In this document: positions 59,718-64,000 of the stretch, piece after piece
Numbering within the stretch: the stretch's first letter is position 1
Layout: every line of letters starts with the position of its first letter
DNA from: Selenomonadales bacterium 4137-cl
GTDB lineage: Bacteria; Bacillota; Negativicutes; Sporomusales; UBA7701
Length of the DNA: 64,000 nt
NCBI GenBank assembly: GCA_032334055.1
Contig: JAUOZS010000001.1
Span: 434,001-498,000 of the forward strand
Direction: 5' to 3'
Notes under the pieces: model-generated
Databases searched by the model: none
What the model saw: the letters and a program-made list of their open reading frames with translations, nothing else
What the model was told of the DNA's origin: nothing
Position numbers and translations under genes: made by a program

Positions 59718-60403
59718 CTAGAATGCGGTCGGCGATGACTTCGGTGCCGGGTTTTTTCCAGTCCTCGGCCATAACCGACCACTGTACGATAGCCAGTTTT
59801 TGCTCTTTGGCGAGCTGCAGGACCAGTGGATCACGAAAGCCGTGCGGTGGTCGTAAAAGCTTAGGGCGCGTCCCGGTTGCATTTCCGATGACTTCCACGC
59901 TTTTGGCCATCTCCGCCGCGATCTGGGCTTCATCCAGCTTGAGGAGGTCAGAGTGGGTATAAGTATGGCTGCCTATCAAATGCCCTTTTTGGGCTATCGC
60001 TTTGGCTGCTTCAGGGTAATTTTCTGCATTTTGTCCGATAAAGAAGAAGGTCGCCTTCACGTCATATTTAGCGAGGATATCCAGCAATTGCAAAGTATAA
60101 GGCGGATTGGGGCCGTCGTCAAAGGTTAAGGCTACTACTTTATCGGACTGTGAGCCCTGATAGATAACCGGACCGTAAAAAGAACTCGTGGGCAAAACGG
60201 CGTTTAGGGTAAGGTAAGTACCTACGAGGATGGTCGCTATAGCCAAAGCCAGAGCCGGCCGCCAAGGCCGCCGGAGAATGTGCAAATAGTCCAAAAGCAG
60301 AGCGATGAGGACCAGAACGGTGGCTATTGCCAGCAAAGTGGTTAATCGCATAGGCGTATCCAGCATGGTAATCTATCCAGTCCTTATATTAAAACCTTCG
60401 TTG

Positions 60404-60733
60404 TCAACGTCTTAAGAAATGGTGTCGAATGACCGCCAAGTTCTGAAATACTCTAATCCCAAAGGCCAACAGGGCTACATAGTACAAATCAATGCCAATC
60501 CGTTCCCCGATATAGACAAGGCCGGCAGCCAAGAGCGCATTGGTGAAAAAACCGGTCATAAAAACCAGATTATCAAATTTCCCTTCCAACCCCGCTCGTA
60601 AGCCGCCAAATACCGTGTCCAGCGAAGCCAGCAAAGCCACGGACAAATATTTCGCATACTCCATTGGCATACTCACGGGCAAAAAGGTGCCAATTAAAAG
60701 CCCGATAATGAGTCCAACGACAGGTAAAATCAT
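60404..60733 (-). CDS. Small basic family protein (DUF1290)
   Basis: Membrane protein of 109 residues of the small basic protein family. Three membrane segments (VVGLIIGLLIGTFLPV; YLSVALLASLDTVFGGLRAG; NALLAAGLVYIGERIG) and the conserved GGLRAGLEGKFD and FGIRVFQNLAVIRHHFL. In Firmicutes these genes stay next to DUF881 genes near division genes, but their role is undefined. Start ATG abuts the DUF881 stop, with GGAGGG upstream. The deacetylase follows 37 nt later. Confidence 0.93.
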   Translation of the reverse strand: MILPVVGLIIGLLIGTFLPVSMPMEYAKYLSVALLASLDTVFGGLRAGLEGKFDNLVFMTGFFTNALLAAGLVYIGERIGIDLYYVALLAFGIRVFQNLAVIRHHFLRR

Positions 60734-61423
60734 CTATTTCCCTCCGTCCTGAACAGGCTGGGCGTAATTGAAGCGAAAAGTGCCCTTAAAGGCGGGAATT
60801 TGCACGTTGGCAGACTGCTTTACTTCAATCCGGATACCCCAGAACTGCAGCGTTTCTATTACTCCGCCGCGAAGTTTCAGCGCATTTTCCAACGTCACCG
60901 GATCGCCGATAGCTTTGATTTCAAACGGCGCGGCAAAATTCGTATTGTTAATGGATATATAAGGCCCGGCGGAGCGGACTTCCGAAGAAGCTATGAGGCG
61001 CTGCCCGTTGATGGATATGGCCTCTGCGCCGGCTGCCCGCAGTTCGTTGAGAACTTTTAAGAGGTCTTCATCTTTTATCAGGTATAAATTGGGGTTATTG
61101 CTTCGGGGCGGCGCGGCTGGCTTGGTGTCGTCTACCGTGACAATGACGCCGGCGCCTCGCAGCGGTACAAGCCCGGCTCCCATCCTGACAGATTCCAGTT
61201 CCGCAGACGCCGCACCCCCAGCATTGGATTGACGCAGGTCGCGTATCTGGTCTAGTAGAGCGTTGCGCTCTTTTTCCATCTGAATTACCCGTTGCGTAAG
61301 ATCCTCAACCCGCTGGTACTTTGGGGAGGAACGGATGTCCTGAGTGGCGCGGAACTGTACGGCCAGCATAATTCCTAAAACAACACAGACTAAGGCGATA
61401 GAGAAGTGTCCCTGTTTTTGCAA
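60734..61423 (-). CDS. DUF881 family protein
   Basis: Membrane-anchored protein of 229 residues: one N-terminal membrane segment (SIALVCVVLGIMLAVQF), a coiled coil (VEDLTQRVIQMEKERNALLDQIRDLRQ), then the DUF881 domain (GAGVIVTVDDT, LYLIKDEDLLKVLNELRAAGAEAISING, ending FRFNYA). TTG 61423 with GGAGTG is taken as start; a longer frame reaches 61492. First gene of the DUF881/small basic/deacetylase operon, a cell-envelope cluster of Firmicutes, often near ftsQ/ftsA. Function not established. Confidence 0.9.
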   Translation of the reverse strand: MQKQGHFSIALVCVVLGIMLAVQFRATQDIRSSPKYQRVEDLTQRVIQMEKERNALLDQIRDLRQSNAGGAASAELESVRMGAGLVPLRGAGVIVTVDDTKPAAPPRSNNPNLYLIKDEDLLKVLNELRAAGAEAISINGQRLIASSEVRSAGPYISINNTNFAAPFEIKAIGDPVTLENALKLRGGVIETLQFWGIRIEVKQSANVQIPAFKGTFRFNYAQPVQDGGK

Positions 61424-61611
61424 TATATCACTCCTAAATATAAGGACATAATTTGGGGTGGGATCAAGAGACTTGACAGGAGCGCTTGCCACCCATTACT
61501 ATTATACATATGAACATATAATCACACAAGATGATGTTTTGCTTTTTCTCTGGTAATTACATGAGGAAAAAGTGGGATATCACTTGTGGGTTGGAGGTAG
61601 TAAATTCAATT

Positions 61612-61740
61612 ATGGGGCAGGCCGGTTTCAAGTTTTGCCCCTCCTGCGGATCGAGCCTTGAACCGGCGGCATGTAAAGGCTGCGGCGCGAAGCTGCCGCC
61701 GGCGGCCGCTTTCTGCCCGGGCTGCGGAACAAAGGTTTAA
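61612..61740 (+). CDS. Small double zinc-ribbon protein (42 aa)
   Basis: Protein of 42 residues with four CxxC pairs: CPSC, CKGC, CPGC and C..., arranged as FKFCPSCGSSLEPAACKGCG then AAFCPGCGTKV. It is a double zinc ribbon as found at the ends of larger proteins, here standing alone. ATG 61612 is the likely start although GGAGG is 13 nt away; the frame is open to 61531. It lies 26 nt before the CadC-type gene. Role unknown. Confidence 0.65.
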   Translation: MGQAGFKFCPSCGSSLEPAACKGCGAKLPPAAAFCPGCGTKV

Positions 61741-61766
61741 GGGGTAACTCTAATTTGAGGTGACGT

Positions 61767-62129
61767 ATGAAAGATTTGCTATGTGACATGTGCGTGGAGC
61801 ATTGCGAGCATCCCGAGACGGTCTGCCGCGCAAAAGCGGAACTGCTGCCGGAAAATACGGTGCAGCAGTTGGCTGAAACGTTTAAGATTTTGGGGGATGC
61901 CACCCGGATTAAAATACTGTGCGTGTTAGCCAGACGGGAAATGTGCGTGTGCGATATTGCCGAGACGCTCTCAATGGGCCAGTCGGCCATTTCCCACCAG
62001 CTCCGGGTGTTGCGCGGCGCACGGTTGGTAAAATTCCGGCGTGACGGCAAAGAAGCCTGGTACTCCCTGGATGATGACCATGTTGTGGACTTGATGCGCC
62101 AGGGCCTGGAGCATATTACCCACACGTAA
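61767..62129 (+). CDS. cadC: ArsR/SmtB-family metal-responsive repressor (CadC-like)
   Basis: Winged-helix repressor of 120 residues. The metal site of CadC is present: N-terminal C6 and C9 with C60 and C62 in EMCVCDIAE, so Cd(II), Pb(II) or Zn(II) are likely inducers. The DNA-reading helix is MGQSAISHQLRVLRGARL. Binding metal should release it from the promoter. GAGGTG lies upstream of the ATG. The CadA-type ATPase gene begins 125 nt downstream in the same direction, the standard pairing. Confidence 0.9.
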   Translation: MKDLLCDMCVEHCEHPETVCRAKAELLPENTVQQLAETFKILGDATRIKILCVLARREMCVCDIAETLSMGQSAISHQLRVLRGARLVKFRRDGKEAWYSLDDDHVVDLMRQGLEHITHT

Positions 62130-62254
62130 TGGCAAAGGCTGGGATTGTTGACGTGGCGCTTCTTGGCGATTTTAAATGCCGGCCGGGTATTACGGTAGAA
62201 ATTATACAAAATAGCAGGAACAGATACTATTTTGAGAAAAGGAGATGAAGCCTT

Positions 62255-64000
62255 ATGGGAGCAAAACAGGAAGTCTGTAACTGTGGCTGTTGCCAAAGTT
62301 CCGCGTATGAGGTAGTCGCTTCGATAGCTGAGGCTGCCGCCGCTGTGGATAGCGCCAATTTGATGAATGGTACTTTCAGCATTGACGGGCTGGACTGCGC
62401 CGACTGCGCGGCAAAACTGGAAAAAGGCATCAAGAAACTGCCGGGCGTGCGGGAGGCTCAGGTAAATTTTGCAGCAGCGAAGCTGAAGGTTGTGTATGAC
62501 AAGACGCTGCTGGAGGTGCCCCAGATTACCAAAACAGTAAGCGGCTTTGGCTATAGCGCGGCGATGATTCAGGCTGCCCAGAACGCGCCCGGCTATCATA
62601 CGTCGGTATTCCGGATCGAGGGGATGGACTGTGCCGACTGCGCCGCCAAACTGGAGAAAAAGATTACTGCTTTGGCGGGAGTGCGGTCGGCAACGGTGAA
62701 CTTCGGCGCCGGCAAGCTGACGGTCGAGCATGCTCTGACTGATAGTGATATTGTCAAGGCCGTACAACAGGCTGGCTATCAAGCCGTCCGGGACGGCCAA
62801 ACAGCCCGGCCCGGCGCTCAGCCGGCCGGCGCCTGGTGGCGTAAACCCAGAACGTTGGCGACCATTGTTTCTGGTGTGTTTTTGCTGGCGGCCATCGTGC
62901 TGGATTCGGCCGGGGTGAGTGAGAATATCCTCATTCCGCTCTATTTAGCGGCTATGGTTGTCGGAGGATACCATGTAGCCAAAAGCGGGCTGTACGGTCT
63001 AAAAAGTCTAACGCTGGACACCAATTTCCTCATGACGATTGCAGCCGTCGGTGCCGTTGCTATTGGGGAATGGAGCGAGGGCGCGACCGTTGTGTTCCTG
63101 TTTTCGTTAGGCAATGCCCTGCAGTCCTATACGCTGGATAAAACGCGGGAATCGATCCGTGCCCTGATGGAACTGGCGCCGCGGGAAGCCCTGGTACAGC
63201 GGGACGGCAAGGAAGTTCGCCTGCCGGTGGAGCAAATCGTGGTAGGCGACATGATCATCGTCAAGCCGGGTGAGCGCATCGCCATGGACGGTAATGTGGT
63301 GAGCGGTGTTTCCACGGTCAACCAGGCGCCGATTACCGGTGAGTCCATGCCGGTGGAAAAACAGGCCGGTGACCTTGTTTATGCCGGGACGGTCAATGAA
63401 CAGGGGGCTCTGGAAATCGCTGTAACCAAACTGGCGGCCGATTCCACTCTGGCCAAAATTATGCATATGGTGGAAGAGGTGCAGGCGGAAAAGGCACCCA
63501 TGCAGCAATTTGTGGACGTTTTCGCCAAATATTACACACCTGCCGTTATTCTGGCGGCTCTAGGCTTGATGTTCATTCCTTCACTGGCTTTCAATCAGCC
63601 CTTTGATGTTTGGTTTTACCGGGCGTTAGTACTGCTGGTTATATCTTGTCCTTGCGCTCTGGTCATTTCGACGCCGGTATCCATCGTGTCGGCTATCGGC
63701 AATGCCTCCCGGCGCGGGGTGCTGATTAAAGGCGGGGCTCACCTGGAGCAGATGGGACGAATCCAAGCGGTGGCCTTTGACAAAACCGGAACGCTGACTG
63801 TCGGCAAACCGATGGTGACCGATGTGGTGCCGCTAAACGGCATAGTCAAACAAGAGTTGTTACTGTTGGCGGCCGCGGTGGAAAAATGGTCGGAACATCC
63901 CCTGGCGCAGGCCATTGTTGCCAAAGCTGCTAATGCGTCCTTAAAGCCTGTAAGCAAATTTAAGGCGTTAATCGGCCGGGGAGCGCAGGCCGACATAGAC
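62255..64000 (+). CDS. cadA: P1B-type heavy-metal ATPase CadA-like, 3' part beyond window
   Basis: First 582 residues of a Zn/Cd/Pb efflux ATPase; the gene runs off the window. A Cys-rich N-terminus (CNCGCC), then two HMA domains (GLDCADCA, C48/C51; GMDCADCA). Membrane helices follow from about residue 200. Then TGES, the metal-channel motif CPC (SCPCALVISTP), phosphorylation motif DKTGTLT and SEHPLAQ. It pumps metal out of the cytoplasm using ATP. RBS AAAGGAG. Presumably regulated by the CadC-like repressor upstream. Confidence 0.95.
   Translation, partial: MGAKQEVCNCGCCQSSAYEVVASIAEAAAAVDSANLMNGTFSIDGLDCADCAAKLEKGIKKLPGVREAQVNFAAAKLKVVYDKTLLEVPQITKTVSGFGYSAAMIQAAQNAPGYHTSVFRIEGMDCADCAAKLEKKITALAGVRSATVNFGAGKLTVEHALTDSDIVKAVQQAGYQAVRDGQTARPGAQPAGAWWRKPRTLATIVSGVFLLAAIVLDSAGVSENILIPLYLAAMVVGGYHVAKSGLYGLKSLTLDTNFLMTIAAVGAVAIGEWSEGATVVFLFSLGNALQSYTLDKTRESIRALMELAPREALVQRDGKEVRLPVEQIVVGDMIIVKPGERIAMDGNVVSGVSTVNQAPITGESMPVEKQAGDLVYAGTVNEQGALEIAVTKLAADSTLAKIMHMVEEVQAEKAPMQQFVDVFAKYYTPAVILAALGLMFIPSLAFNQPFDVWFYRALVLLVISCPCALVISTPVSIVSAIGNASRRGVLIKGGAHLEQMGRIQAVAFDKTGTLTVGKPMVTDVVPLNGIVKQELLLLAAAVEKWSEHPLAQAIVAKAANASLKPVSKFKALIGRGAQADID

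Larger units (their letters stand above)
57764..60366 (-). pseudogene. Polysaccharide deacetylase interrupted by an IS element
   Basis: NodB-type deacetylase of about 280 residues split by IS copy 2. The N-terminal piece (59718-60366) has one or two membrane anchors (TLLAIATVLVLIALLLDYL; ALALAIATILVGTYLTLN), TFDDGPNPPYT, SHTYTHSDL and RPPHGFRD. Removing the IS and one CTAG joins DRIL-G to KVRNGSIVLLHDGDGV and the C-terminus up to TAA 57764, so the gene was whole before insertion. It follows DUF881 and the small basic protein in one operon. It would have acted on cell-wall polysaccharide outside the membrane. Confidence 0.92.

Overview
The window reads as the chromosome of an anaerobic, probably endospore-forming Firmicute carrying an integrated siphophage. 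Host clues are a CIRCE-controlled groES-groEL operon, a DUF881/small-basic-protein pair, a CBO0543-type membrane protein and a CadC/CadA metal-efflux pair. The phage tail tip is of the lambda type (M, L, K, I-J), which is usual for phages that must cross an outer membrane. Together with the GroEL sequence this points to a diderm Firmicute (Negativicutes, Sporomusaceae-like). That placement is inference.

Layout. 1-3060: a flavoprotein gene, then groES-groEL behind a sigma-A promoter and a CIRCE operator. About 3066 to at least 45.8 kb: a temperate siphophage. Its lysogeny module (integrase, repressor, divergent promoters with a family of inverted-repeat operators, Cro, excisionase-like protein) occupies 3.07-6.04 kb. 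The early/replication module (6.1-20 kb) encodes DUF2800, a nucleotide hydrolase-like protein, a DUF2815 SSB-like protein, family A DNA polymerase, a MazG-like protein, a frameshifted cytosine methyltransferase, a VapE-type primase-helicase, an iteron/AT-rich putative origin, a VRR-NUC nuclease and an SNF2 helicase. The late module (20-45 kb) holds a ParB-adenine methyltransferase fusion, small and large terminase, HNH, portal, protease, capsid, connectors, tail tube, tail chaperones with a -1 frameshift signal, tape measure, the lambda-type tail tip, fibre genes and lysis genes. A radical SAM/SPASM gene sits among the fibre genes, directly behind a tail protein that ends in a Cys-X repeat. 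46-50.3 kb: accessory genes (an amidoligase / gamma-glutamylcyclotransferase cassette, small unknown genes and an AbrB-PIN toxin-antitoxin pair) that may be phage morons. The right phage end could not be placed.

50.6-61.5 kb: host-like DNA with two same-size (1792 bp) IS1182-type elements encoding identical transposases, in opposite orientation, both at CTAG. One splits an XRE regulator and the other splits a polysaccharide deacetylase. Between them lie a diguanylate cyclase, CBO0543 protein, recombinase remnants, an M23 peptidase, a second deacetylase (frameshifted) and a ferritin. 61.6-64 kb: a zinc ribbon protein, a CadC-type repressor and the first 582 codons of a CadA-type ATPase that runs off the window.

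Most noteworthy: (1) the tail protein with a Cys-rich C-terminus next to a radical SAM/SPASM maturase, which could be a modified virion component; (2) a 171-bp array of GGCNN pentamers interrupted by GGANNNN heptamers exactly every 52 bp; (3) the amidoligase cassette; (4) a prophage repressor whose LexA-like domain has lost its self-cleavage residues.
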